DNA of 64,000 nt from an uncultured Bacteriovorax sp. (GTDB taxonomy: Bacteria; Bdellovibrionota; Bacteriovoracia; Bacteriovoracales; Bacteriovoracaceae). Each line of letters opens with the position of its first letter. Within the stretch, counting starts at the first letter, position 1. Positions 52,336 to 59,159 of the stretch are shown in pieces. Below the pieces are notes generated by a model. It was given only the letters and a program-made list of their open reading frames with translations. It ran no database searches and was not told the origin of the DNA. The translations under genes were made by a program, and so were the position numbers. The stretch covers positions 62,001-126,000 of the forward strand of contig CAMLMH010000002.1 of the NCBI GenBank assembly GCA_946481315.1. The letters are read 5' to 3'.

Positions 52336-55300
52336 TGATTCGAAAAATTATTTCATACTCCGCTCATAATAAGTTTATCGTTCTTGCTATTACTTTTGTA
52401 ATTTGTATCCTTGGATATATTTCTCTTAAAAATATTCCTCTTGATGCTATTCCTGACCTCTCAGACACTCAGGTGATTATTTATACTCAGTGGGATCAGT
52501 CACCGGACATTGTTGAAAATCAGGTAACATATCCAATTGTGACTGCGCTTTTAGGTGCTCCCAAAGTAAAAACAGTCAGAGGACTTTCTGATTACGGTTT
52601 TTCCTACGTCTATGTCATCTTTGAAGACGGAACTGATTTATACTGGGCTAGAAGCAGGGTTCTCGAATATTTAAATCGAATCAGCGCCAGTTTACCAACG
52701 GGAGCTAAAATGCAGATTGGTCCTGATGCCACAAGTGTTGGCTGGATCTATCAGTATGTCGTGGTTGATGAAAGCGGAAAATTAAATTCTTCTCAGCTTC
52801 GAAGTTTACAGGACTGGAAGCTTAAATTTCAGCTGAATTCTGTGTCGGGAGTAGCGGAAGTCGCTTCTGTCGGAGGTTTTGTCAAACAATTCCAGATCAG
52901 AGTCGATCCAAGAAAGCTTCAGCTTTTCCAGGTTTCGATGATGGAAGTGATGGAAGCGGTCAAAAATTCCAATAAAGAAAGTGGCGGCAGGGTCATTGAA
53001 TTTTCCGGAACAGAGGCAATGATCAGAAGCCGTGCTCTTGCGGATAGTGTGGATGATTTCAAAAAAATTCCTGTCAAATTTGGAATGAATGCTCCGGTGC
53101 CGATTCTTCTTCATCAGGTTGCTGATATCGTTGTTGGCCCGGAAATGAGAAGAGGAATCACAGACTACAATGGTATGGGTGATACGGTTGGCGGAATTAT
53201 CGTCATGAGACAAGGAGAAGATGCTCCTTCTGTTATTGCCAGAGTCAAAGAGAAGATAAACACACTTTCTAAAACGCTGCCGGCCGGTGTGAAAATTAAA
53301 AGTGTCTATGATCGTTCCGACCTTATCGATAAAGCACTTCATACGCTGAAAGGGACTCTCGTCGAAGAATTGATCGTCGTGAGTCTGGTGATTCTCATTT
53401 TCCTGTGGCACATTCCTTCCGCGATCGTGCCTATTATTACGATTCCTATTTCAGTACTCTTTGCCTTTATTCCACTGTTTTTCATGGGGCAGTCGTCAAA
53501 TATTATGTCTCTCGCTGGTATTGCAATTTCCATCGGGGTGTTGGTAGATGGCGCAATTATTGAAGTAGAAAACGCTTATCGAAAGATTGAGCACTGGCAT
53601 GCAGGTGGAAAAAAAGAAGATTTTCATCACGTTCGACTAGAAGCTTTGATGGAAGTAGGACCGTCGGTTTTCTTTTCATTGCTAGTCATTGCGGTTTCAT
53701 TCCTTCCTATTTTTACCCTGGTAGATCAGGAAGGAAGACTTTTCAGACCATTGGCGATTTCAAAAACACTTACTATGGCCATTGCTGGTCTCCTTGCAGT
53801 AACACTTGATCCAGCAGTTCGAATGATGTTTGCACGTGCAGAATTTTTCAAAGGAAAATCAAAATGGCTTAACTTCCTCGGAAATACTCTTATCGTCGGA
53901 ACATATTATCCGGAAGAAAAGCACCCGATCAGTAAAAGACTTTTTGCCATCTATCGTCCGGTTTTGGATTTATTTCTACTTCATAAAAAAACGGTTCTTG
54001 CTTCAGCCCTCGTGCTGACACTGACAGTAATTCCGGGAATGATGATGCTAGGACGGGAGTTTATGCCAAAACTTCATGAAGGAAGTCTTCTCTATATGCC
54101 AACGGCTTTGCCTGGCCTTTCTGTAACGGAAGCTCAACGAGTTCTAACTTTGCAGGATAAAATTCTTAAATCATTTCCGGAAGTAGAATCTGTATTTGGA
54201 AAGGCCGGAAGAGCGGAAACTTCTACAGACACAGCACCACTTTCGATGATTGAAACAACGATTGTATTAAAAGACAAAAGAGAGTGGAGAAAAATTGATC
54301 GCTGGTATTCTTCGCTTCCAGAATTTTTTCAGAAGCCATTTCGTTTCTTTGCTCCAGATAGAATTGATGAAGAAACACTGATATCTGAAATGAACGAGAA
54401 ACTGAATTTCATGGGAATGCCTAACATCTGGACTATGCCGATTAAAAATCGAATCGACATGCTTTCAACTGGTATCAGAAGTTCTGTCGGGCTAAAAATT
54501 TATGGAGATGATATAAAAAGCATCCAGTCGATTGGTGAGCATGTTGAGGTGGCCCTTAAAGGCACCAAAGGAACGAGAACAGTTGTTGCGGAACGTATTT
54601 CAGGCGGTTATTTTTTGGACATTGATTTTAACCGTGACCGCCTTGCCTATTATGGTCTGACTGTAAATGAAGCGCACGCTCAGGCGATGTCAGCAATCGG
54701 TGGAGAAAATATTTCATTAGCTTTAGAAGGGCGAGAAAGATATCCGATTCAAGTTCGTTATGCTCCAGCATTCCGTCAAACTAAAGATGCAATTGAAAAA
54801 GTTTTTATTACTTCCATGAATGGTGCTCAAATTCCTCTCAAAGAACTGGCGACAGTTAAGTTCACGGAAGGAGCATCGATGATTAGAGATGAAAACGCTT
54901 CGCTAGTTGGTTATGTGTATGTCGACGTCGATTTATCTAAAATTGACATCGGTTCTTATGTTGATCAGGCCAAGAAAATTGTCGATGAAAAGGTTAAACT
55001 GCCAGAAGGGTATACACTCGAGTGGAGTGGGCAGTACGAAAATATGCAAAACGTGGAGAAGCGTTTAAAAATGGTTGTACCGCTCACTCTTTTTCTCATC
55101 CTTCTTCTTTTACACATGAATACAAAATCATGGGCAAAAACTGGACTTGTTCTGCTGGCGATTCCATTTTCTCTCATTGGTGCTGTCTGGTTCCTCTATT
55201 TTCTTGACTACAATATGTCGATTGCCACATGGGTAGGTATTATTGCCCTGCTGGGATTAGATGCCGAGACTGGCGTGTTTATGCTCCTTTATCTCGACAT

Positions 55301-55592
55301 CGCTTATGATGATCGAGTGAAAAAAGGACTCATGAGAAATGAAGCTGATTTAAGAGAGGCCATTATCGAAGGGGCAGTACACAGAATCAGACCAAAGCTT
55401 ATGACTGTTCTGTGTTTATTTATCGGTCTTATTCCAATTATGTGGTCATCAGGTACAGGCGCAGATGTAATGAAACGAATTGCAGCCCCAATGATTGGAG
55501 GTATTGTTACATCCTTTATCCTAGAACTTCTTATTTATCCTGTAATCTATGACATTTGGAAAACTAGAACTCTAACCAAGCAAGGAGCGTAA
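52335..55592 (+). CDS. CusA/CzcA-type heavy-metal RND efflux pump
   Basis: A 1085-residue RND transporter with 12 membrane helices. N-terminal IPLDAIPDLSDTQVIIYTQW and TSVGWIYQYVVVD are heavy-metal-efflux (HME) signatures. The proton-relay Asp lies in GVLVDGAIIEVENAYRKIE. Met residues in MPTALPGLS, PLSMIETT and RIDMLSTGI correspond to the Met-lined substrate path of CusA, which favours Cu(I)/Ag(I) rather than divalent ions. Its start overlaps the adaptor stop. With the adaptor and TolC-like protein it forms a complete three-part pump. Confidence 0.93.
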   Translation: MIRKIISYSAHNKFIVLAITFVICILGYISLKNIPLDAIPDLSDTQVIIYTQWDQSPDIVENQVTYPIVTALLGAPKVKTVRGLSDYGFSYVYVIFEDGTDLYWARSRVLEYLNRISASLPTGAKMQIGPDATSVGWIYQYVVVDESGKLNSSQLRSLQDWKLKFQLNSVSGVAEVASVGGFVKQFQIRVDPRKLQLFQVSMMEVMEAVKNSNKESGGRVIEFSGTEAMIRSRALADSVDDFKKIPVKFGMNAPVPILLHQVADIVVGPEMRRGITDYNGMGDTVGGIIVMRQGEDAPSVIARVKEKINTLSKTLPAGVKIKSVYDRSDLIDKALHTLKGTLVEELIVVSLVILIFLWHIPSAIVPIITIPISVLFAFIPLFFMGQSSNIMSLAGIAISIGVLVDGAIIEVENAYRKIEHWHAGGKKEDFHHVRLEALMEVGPSVFFSLLVIAVSFLPIFTLVDQEGRLFRPLAISKTLTMAIAGLLAVTLDPAVRMMFARAEFFKGKSKWLNFLGNTLIVGTYYPEEKHPISKRLFAIYRPVLDLFLLHKKTVLASALVLTLTVIPGMMMLGREFMPKLHEGSLLYMPTALPGLSVTEAQRVLTLQDKILKSFPEVESVFGKAGRAETSTDTAPLSMIETTIVLKDKREWRKIDRWYSSLPEFFQKPFRFFAPDRIDEETLISEMNEKLNFMGMPNIWTMPIKNRIDMLSTGIRSSVGLKIYGDDIKSIQSIGEHVEVALKGTKGTRTVVAERISGGYFLDIDFNRDRLAYYGLTVNEAHAQAMSAIGGENISLALEGRERYPIQVRYAPAFRQTKDAIEKVFITSMNGAQIPLKELATVKFTEGASMIRDENASLVGYVYVDVDLSKIDIGSYVDQAKKIVDEKVKLPEGYTLEWSGQYENMQNVEKRLKMVVPLTLFLILLLLHMNTKSWAKTGLVLLAIPFSLIGAVWFLYFLDYNMSIATWVGIIALLGLDAETGVFMLLYLDIAYDDRVKKGLMRNEADLREAIIEGAVHRIRPKLMTVLCLFIGLIPIMWSSGTGADVMKRIAAPMIGGIVTSFILELLIYPVIYDIWKTRTLTKQGA

Positions 55593-55593
55593 A

Positions 55594-55878
55594 ATGAAAA
55601 TTTTCGTTGTCCTGTTTTCTTTTTTTTAGCAATCACTCAAGCTGTGTTTGCTAGCGATCTTCAACTGAAGGGCCATCTGAAGTTACATGATGCTTTAACC
55701 ATGTCTGATTTTAAAGGAGCAGTTCAGATTCTCGAAGATATTTGCAATAAAGACATGAAGGATCTGATCGTCGCATATTGTTCTATGGCAAAAACTAAGT
55801 GGATTCAATCTAAGGGAGAAATTAAAAAATCCATACGCAGCAGGAAAAGAAATGCTTGCGTGTGGGATGGAAATATAA
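55594..55878 (+). pseudogene. DUF3347-like periplasmic protein, two compensating frameshifts
   Basis: The ATG at 55594 begins a signal peptide but reads into TAG at 55627. Moving one base back on the T8 run (55620-55627) gives LAITQAVFA and a continuous domain (LKLHDALTMSDFKGAVQILE, then VAYCSMAKTKWIQSKG). A second shift at the A6 run (55824-55829) restores the first frame and gives EIKNPYAAGKEMLACGMEI before a stop at 55876. The CxMAxxxW and NPYxxGKxMLxCG pieces are DUF3347 signatures. The corrected protein is 94 residues, short for the family. It follows the pump gene at once. It is either a decayed gene, a sequence with two homopolymer errors, or one using slippage. Confidence 0.75.
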
Positions 55879-55945
55879 AAAAATCAGTAATTAAAAAATT
55901 GTATCAGGTAATTTCATATAAATTGCTATGGCCGGCAATTAATCG

Positions 55946-56341
55946 CTATTCATAATTTTCAAATATTAAATGACAGGGTTTTTTTAGCCCCTCTTCTCCA
56001 GTTTTCTCGCACTCAAGAATAAATTTAGCGAGCATTTTATCCATTTTTTGTAATGCTTTTATTTTTAGTGAAATTTCTTTCCTTTTAAGAGTTGCTCGAT
56101 CTCGTCCCTTTCTACATGGTCCCTTACTTTGTTGGAGTTCAATTAATTCTTTAATTTCCAGGAGTGTGAATCCAGCTTTCTTTGCCATTTGAATAAAATT
56201 AAGTCTGTCGATAGTACTGCTAGGATAGATTCTAACTCCTGATTCTGTTCGGCCAAGCTTGGGCAGTAGTCCTTTTGACTCATAAAATCTCAATGTTTCG
56301 CGATCAATTCCTGTCTTTTCTGTTACGATTTTAGTTTTCAT
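55946..56341 (-). CDS. MerR-family metal-responsive regulator
   Basis: The start at 56341 gives the MerR helix-turn-helix at once (TGIDRETLRFYESKGLLPKL). The 131-residue protein has Cys76, Cys111 and Cys123. MerR of Tn501 has Cys82, Cys117 and Cys126; the first gap of 35 is identical, and the metal loop here is longer (11 residues between the last two). This fits Hg, Pb, Cd or Zn sensors. The long dimerisation helix (KEISLKIKALQKMDKMLAKF) is intact. It is divergent from the second chaperone gene, and the promoter between is MerR-type. Confidence 0.88.
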   Translation of the reverse strand: MKTKIVTEKTGIDRETLRFYESKGLLPKLGRTESGVRIYPSSTIDRLNFIQMAKKAGFTLLEIKELIELQQSKGPCRKGRDRATLKRKEISLKIKALQKMDKMLAKFILECEKTGEEGLKKPCHLIFENYE

Positions 56342-56350
56342 TTTTATCCC

Positions 56351-56382
56351 TTGACTTGGTAGTATACTACATACTTTATGAT
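56351..56382 (+). promoter_or_regulatory. MerR-type promoter with 20-bp spacer and operator
   Basis: TTGACT at 56351-56356 and TATGAT at 56377-56382 are separated by 20 bases. The spacer holds the perfect palindrome GTAGTATACTAC (56359-56370). MerR-family proteins act on exactly such over-long spacers, twisting the DNA to align -35 and -10. It drives the second chaperone and the MerT/MerP-like genes. Confidence 0.85.
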
Positions 56383-56405
56383 AATAATGGCAATAAGGGA
56401 GAAGT

Positions 56406-56900
56406 ATGGATTGCTGCGAAGTTAAAATTTCTAATATATTTAATTGTCCAATTTGCAATGAAAAAGGGAGGCCGGTTCAATTAATTACACTTAAAAGTCA
56501 GTTGTTGCTTAAATTAATTAAATTACTCTCTGAAAAGAAAGATTACTATTTTTGTTATAGCAATAGATGTGACGTTGTTTATTTTAATGATGAGAAAGAA
56601 ATATTTACAAAATATGATTTAAAAGAAAGAGCTACTCAAAAATTTAATGATCCAGATGTTAAAACTTGTTTTTGCTTTAATGTTACTAAAGGTGAAATTG
56701 TTGATGAGTTGAAAGCAACAGGTGATTGTAGAGTTTTAAATTTAATAAAGGCAAAAATGAAAGATCCTGGGTGTTTTTGCGAAACTTCTAATCCGCAAGG
56801 CTCGTGCTGTTTGGCCAACAATATTGCTTATATAAATGAGCAAAAGCAAAAGCTAAAAGAGAGACAGAAAAATGAATTTCAAGAAACAGATGGAAAATAA
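56406..56900 (+). CDS. CopZ-like Fe-S metallochaperone, copy 2
   Basis: A 164-residue paralogue of the protein at 49676. It keeps every Cys element: MDCCEV, CPIC, YYFCYSNRCDVVYF, KTCFCFNVTKG, PGCFCE and SCCLA. Differences are scattered substitutions and a longer, charged C-terminus (ERQKNEFQETDGK). A MerR promoter lies directly ahead and GGGAG precedes the ATG. The MerT-like gene overlaps its end by 29 bases. In this setting it probably holds or hands over Hg(II) or Cu(I) in the cytoplasm. Confidence 0.85.
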   Translation: MDCCEVKISNIFNCPICNEKGRPVQLITLKSQLLLKLIKLLSEKKDYYFCYSNRCDVVYFNDEKEIFTKYDLKERATQKFNDPDVKTCFCFNVTKGEIVDELKATGDCRVLNLIKAKMKDPGCFCETSNPQGSCCLANNIAYINEQKQKLKERQKNEFQETDGK

Positions 56901-57228
56901 AGAAAGTACAATGATTGGTCTGGGGGTATTTGCGGGTTTTTTATCTTCATTTTGCTGTATCGGACCTCTTATATTTACCATTCTGGGTGTTTCTGGTGTC
57001 GCAATTTTATCTAGATTTGATATCTTAAGAATTCCATTGATTTTTTTGGTAGTATCTCTCTTTGGGTTTGCAGGATACTTATTGTTAAAAAAAAGAAACG
57101 CGTGCGAATCTGGAACAGTTTGTTCTGATCTTAAAAAGTATCGAAAGTTATTAATTGCTTACTGGATAGGACTTATAATAGCTGTTTTAGGAGTGGCATC
57201 GCCAAATTTGATCTCAGTATTTTTTTAG
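56872..57228 (+). CDS. MerT-like mercuric transport membrane protein
   Basis: A 118-residue inner-membrane protein with three or four helices. The first contains the Cys pair SSFCCIGPLIFTILGVSG, as in MerT (SxxCCLGPL). A second Cys pair (NACESGTVC) lies in the loop after helix 2 or 3, where MerT also has one. MerT carries Hg(II) inward from MerP to the cytoplasm. There is no mercuric reductase (MerA) in the window. The start overlaps the chaperone gene; an ATG at 56890 is an alternative. Confidence 0.82.
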   Translation: MNFKKQMENKESTMIGLGVFAGFLSSFCCIGPLIFTILGVSGVAILSRFDILRIPLIFLVVSLFGFAGYLLLKKRNACESGTVCSDLKKYRKLLIAYWIGLIIAVLGVASPNLISVFF

Positions 57229-57244
57229 CTATTGAAGGATATAT

Positions 57245-57445
57245 ATGAAAAAAGTTTTTCTGGTTATTTTCTTTTTTATGTATTCAAAAGCCGTATTTTC
57301 TGGAATAGAAAAAGCGTGTTTTAACGTTGAAGGTATGACATGTGCTGCTTGCACGATTACAACCAAGGCGGCTATTAATAAGTTGGATGGAATAGAGAAT
57401 ATAAAGGTCTCGTTTGGCCTGGAGAACTTCCGAAACGATTTTTAA
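57245..57445 (+). pseudogene. MerP-like HMA protein, truncated
   Basis: A signal peptide (VFLVIFFFMYSKAVFSG) is followed by an HMA domain with the metal site GMTCAACTITTKAA. The protein stops at 66 residues. MerP and similar HMA proteins continue for about 25 more residues with a second beta-alpha-beta unit; here the frame ends in GLENFRNDF instead. The truncation lies just before the right end of the island, so the end of the gene was probably lost when the junction formed. It may still bind metal, but the fold would be incomplete. Confidence 0.75.
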
Positions 57446-57510
57446 ATGGTAAAAAATAATGATTAAATTTTTTTTTGAGCCAGCCCAAGCCAGCCGAGTA
57501 GGGTCTTTTG

Positions 57511-57550
57511 ATGAAATACAATGAAATCGAATGAAGTATAATGAAAATAT
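57511..57550 (+). repeat. Four imperfect 10-bp direct repeats
   Basis: Four consecutive units, ATGAAATACA, ATGAAATCGA, ATGAAGTATA and ATGAAAATAT, occupy the gap between the truncated MerP-like gene and the right 32-bp repeat. Units in phase with the helix could bind a protein such as a recombinase or replication initiator. The stretch 57446-57624 holds no gene otherwise. Confidence 0.55.
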
Positions 57551-57624
57551 AAAAGGCACGAAAGGCAGAGTTTCACTCGTAATTTATTAATATTAAAACA
57601 TTTTAAAGAAGCAATGAATATGCC

Positions 57625-57656
57625 TCGGGTAGTTCGGGCAATGTGTACCTAACCTT
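57625..57656. repeat. Right 32-bp direct repeat (mutM 5' fragment)
   Basis: An exact copy of 48860-48891 in the same orientation. On the minus strand it carries the mutM ribosome-binding site, TTG and the codons for PELPE, but the frame then departs from mutM. Just to the right, TTATTTTTA also occurs to the right of the left copy after a six-base offset. Confidence 0.9.
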
Positions 57657-57690
57657 TTATTTTTAATGGTATCTTTTTTTAGTTTTACCT

Positions 57691-57731
57691 CAATTCCGCC
57701 CAATTCCGCCAGAGTTAATGAACTGTGGCGG
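57691..57731. repeat. Tandem 10-mer and hairpin beside the right repeat
   Basis: CAATTCCGCC is repeated directly at 57691-57700 and 57701-57710. The second copy runs into an 11-bp inverted repeat with one mismatch (CCGCCAGAGTT, loop AATG, AACTGTGGCGG; 57706-57731). There is no T-run after it. It may be a recombinase accessory site or a transcription stop; the stretch 57657-57931 has no supported gene. Confidence 0.5.
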
Positions 57732-57931
57732 GTCTTAACTTAGCAATTGAGAGAACATTTGCGAAACATTTATCACCAGTTTTATGACTACGGATGTATT
57801 TCAGGCATTTTGGACGTGCTCATTTCATCAATCATTCGATACAGCACCATCTTTGCTATTAACAACCAATTTTTTTTGCCACAGCGACAAGCATCCCATT
57901 GCCAAGGCCGTGGATTTCACATGGAGAATTT

Positions 57932-58123
57932 ATGGAAACAACTATAGAAAATATAATGGAAGAAATAAGGAATTTAAACGAAGAACAAAATCGATGGAGA
58001 TTGTTGCAGGTGAAGCGAGCTGCTACAACCTGCAGCAGTGATCAGTTTGAGAATGGAAGTTACTGGAGGAGACACCCAATTACTTTTCAGAAATCCCTTC
58101 CTTGGTTCAAGAGTGGAAAATGA
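57932..58123 (+). CDS. Small ORF, possible excisionase remnant
   Basis: A 63-residue frame preceded by GGAG five bases before the ATG. The sequence has a short helix (IENIMEEIRNLNEEQNRW), then LLQVKRAATTCSS, and ends SLPWFKSGK. That order loosely recalls helix-turn-helix excisionases (W-x-x-VKEAA ... IP-x-x-K-x-GK), but the helix-turn-helix part is altered and the usual C-terminal strand is missing. It could be a decayed recombination-directionality gene or chance. Its place next to the right repeat makes the first idea worth keeping. Confidence 0.3.
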   Translation: METTIENIMEEIRNLNEEQNRWRLLQVKRAATTCSSDQFENGSYWRRHPITFQKSLPWFKSGK

Positions 58124-58457
58124 ATTTACACAAGAAATTTGACACACCTTTATTTTCATCCAAATGAATATTTGAAATGAAGTCAGAAAAAATTGCCTGA
58201 AATAGCGTACCGCTTTGACGATTTACTCAATATCATATGTAGTTCAAATAAAAAAGATCTCACGAACAAGTTTACTTTTAACTTTGTGCCACAGTAAAAA
58301 ATTTAAAAAAAACGGGGGGCAAAACTAGAACTTTTTTATCACAAATATGAAAACTCGGCTTTCTTAAGTCTCGGAAATTACCACATTGATATTAGTTTAC
58401 GAACTTGGCACTTAGTTTGAAACATTTATTTGAATGAAAAATTATCTTGGAGGTAAT
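58124..58457. other. Gene-free AT-rich stretch
   Basis: No supported gene, RNA or strong hairpin is seen here. The sequence is AT-rich with scattered A and T runs and one G6 run. The promoter of the OB-fold protein gene presumably lies in the last 100 bases. Confidence 0.5.
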
Positions 58458-59099
58458 ATGAAAAATTTTATAATTGCTACAGGTATACTTACGCTGACAA
58501 CCACTGTTGCTTTTGCTAATTTGACCAATAAAAGTAATGGTGAATTTGTGACGCTCTCAGGAAAGGTATCTGATGTTAAACCACACTCATTTTCTTTAAC
58601 AAATAATGGGAACAAGGTTTTAGTTGAAATGGATGATTATAGTTCATGGGTAGCGGATGGTTTTAAGTTAGTGAACGGAGATCAGGTTGTTGTATCAGGA
58701 AAAGTAGATAAAGATTTTCTGGAAAAAAAGAAAGTGGAGGCAGGCAGCGTTTATGTAAAAAACATTGACACTTATTTTTTCGCTAGTAGCGACGATGAGG
58801 AAGATTTCTTGTCAATCCCTGTTTCCTATAGCTTAGTCGCAAACCTGCCGGAAGGAGCACAGATCGATCTACAGGGGAGCATTACCAGCGTTCAGGGGCG
58901 TGAATTCACTGTTGACACCGGAATTAGAAAGATTGTGGTTGATACCCAGAGTTTATCCTACAATCCGATGGACCAAAAAGGGTTTACGAAACTTGCCTTA
59001 GGTGATCGAGTAAAAGTTTCTGGAAGAATTGAAGACAATCTTTTCGAAACTAAAGAAGTTGCTGCTAGTTACGTCACAGAATTACCAAAGAAACTGTAA
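58458..59099 (+). CDS. Secreted protein with two OB-fold-like repeats
   Basis: GGAGG four bases upstream sets the start at 58458. A signal peptide (FIIATGILTLTTTVAFA) leads two similar beta-domains. Each has a strand pattern like that of bacterial OB-fold (DUF5666 or YgiW-type) proteins: EFVTLSGKVSDVKPHSFSL ... GDQVVVSGKVD and QIDLQGSITSVQGREFTV ... GDRVKVSGRIE. An internal duplication is therefore clear. The function is unknown; the related periplasmic proteins are linked to stress or metal tolerance. A terminator hairpin follows. Confidence 0.75.
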   Translation: MKNFIIATGILTLTTTVAFANLTNKSNGEFVTLSGKVSDVKPHSFSLTNNGNKVLVEMDDYSSWVADGFKLVNGDQVVVSGKVDKDFLEKKKVEAGSVYVKNIDTYFFASSDDEEDFLSIPVSYSLVANLPEGAQIDLQGSITSVQGREFTVDTGIRKIVVDTQSLSYNPMDQKGFTKLALGDRVKVSGRIEDNLFETKEVAASYVTELPKKL

Positions 59100-59112
59100 A
59101 AACACTTTTATG

Positions 59113-59150
59113 GTAGAGACTTCTATCATTGAAAGTCTCTACTTCTATTT
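59113..59150 (+). terminator. Rho-independent terminator
   Basis: A 10-bp perfect stem (GTAGAGACTT and AAGTCTCTAC, 10-base loop) then TTCTATTTT, 13 bases after the OB-fold protein gene. Confidence 0.75.
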
Positions 59151-59159
59151 TGGTCAAAA

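Larger units (their letters stand above)
48860..57656. mobile_element. Probable genomic island inserted at the mutM start
   Basis: The segment is framed by a perfect 32-bp direct repeat derived from the 5' end of mutM. Its gene content (tripartite metal efflux, MerR regulator, MerT/MerP-like proteins, Fe-S chaperones) and visibly lower GC in parts, such as the two chaperone genes, differ from the surrounding core genes. This layout fits integration of a resistance island by a site-specific recombinase at a conserved gene start. No integrase, transposase or relaxase gene is visible inside, so the element is either immobile now or was mobilised in trans. Confidence 0.65.

Noticed and set aside
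55620..55629. Programmed -1 ribosomal frameshift at the T8 run as a firm call
   Set aside because: The run is slippery and a stop follows at once, but a second opposite shift at A6 is also needed to obtain the conserved C-terminus, which makes error or decay at least as likely.
57284..57559. Minus-strand 91-residue frame over the MerP-like gene and border
   Set aside because: It has no ribosome-binding site, no recognisable motif, and lies antisense to the HMA coding region.
48892..57624. Integrase or transposase gene within the island
   Set aside because: No long frame in the interval has tyrosine or serine recombinase or DDE motifs; all long frames are assigned to metal-handling or unknown secreted proteins.
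57784..57960. Frame containing HPIAKAV, similar to a P-type metal ATPase segment
   Set aside because: Only about eight residues match the ATPase SEHPLAKAI motif; no other ATPase motif (DKTGT, CPx, GDGxND) lies nearby in any frame, so this is most likely chance.
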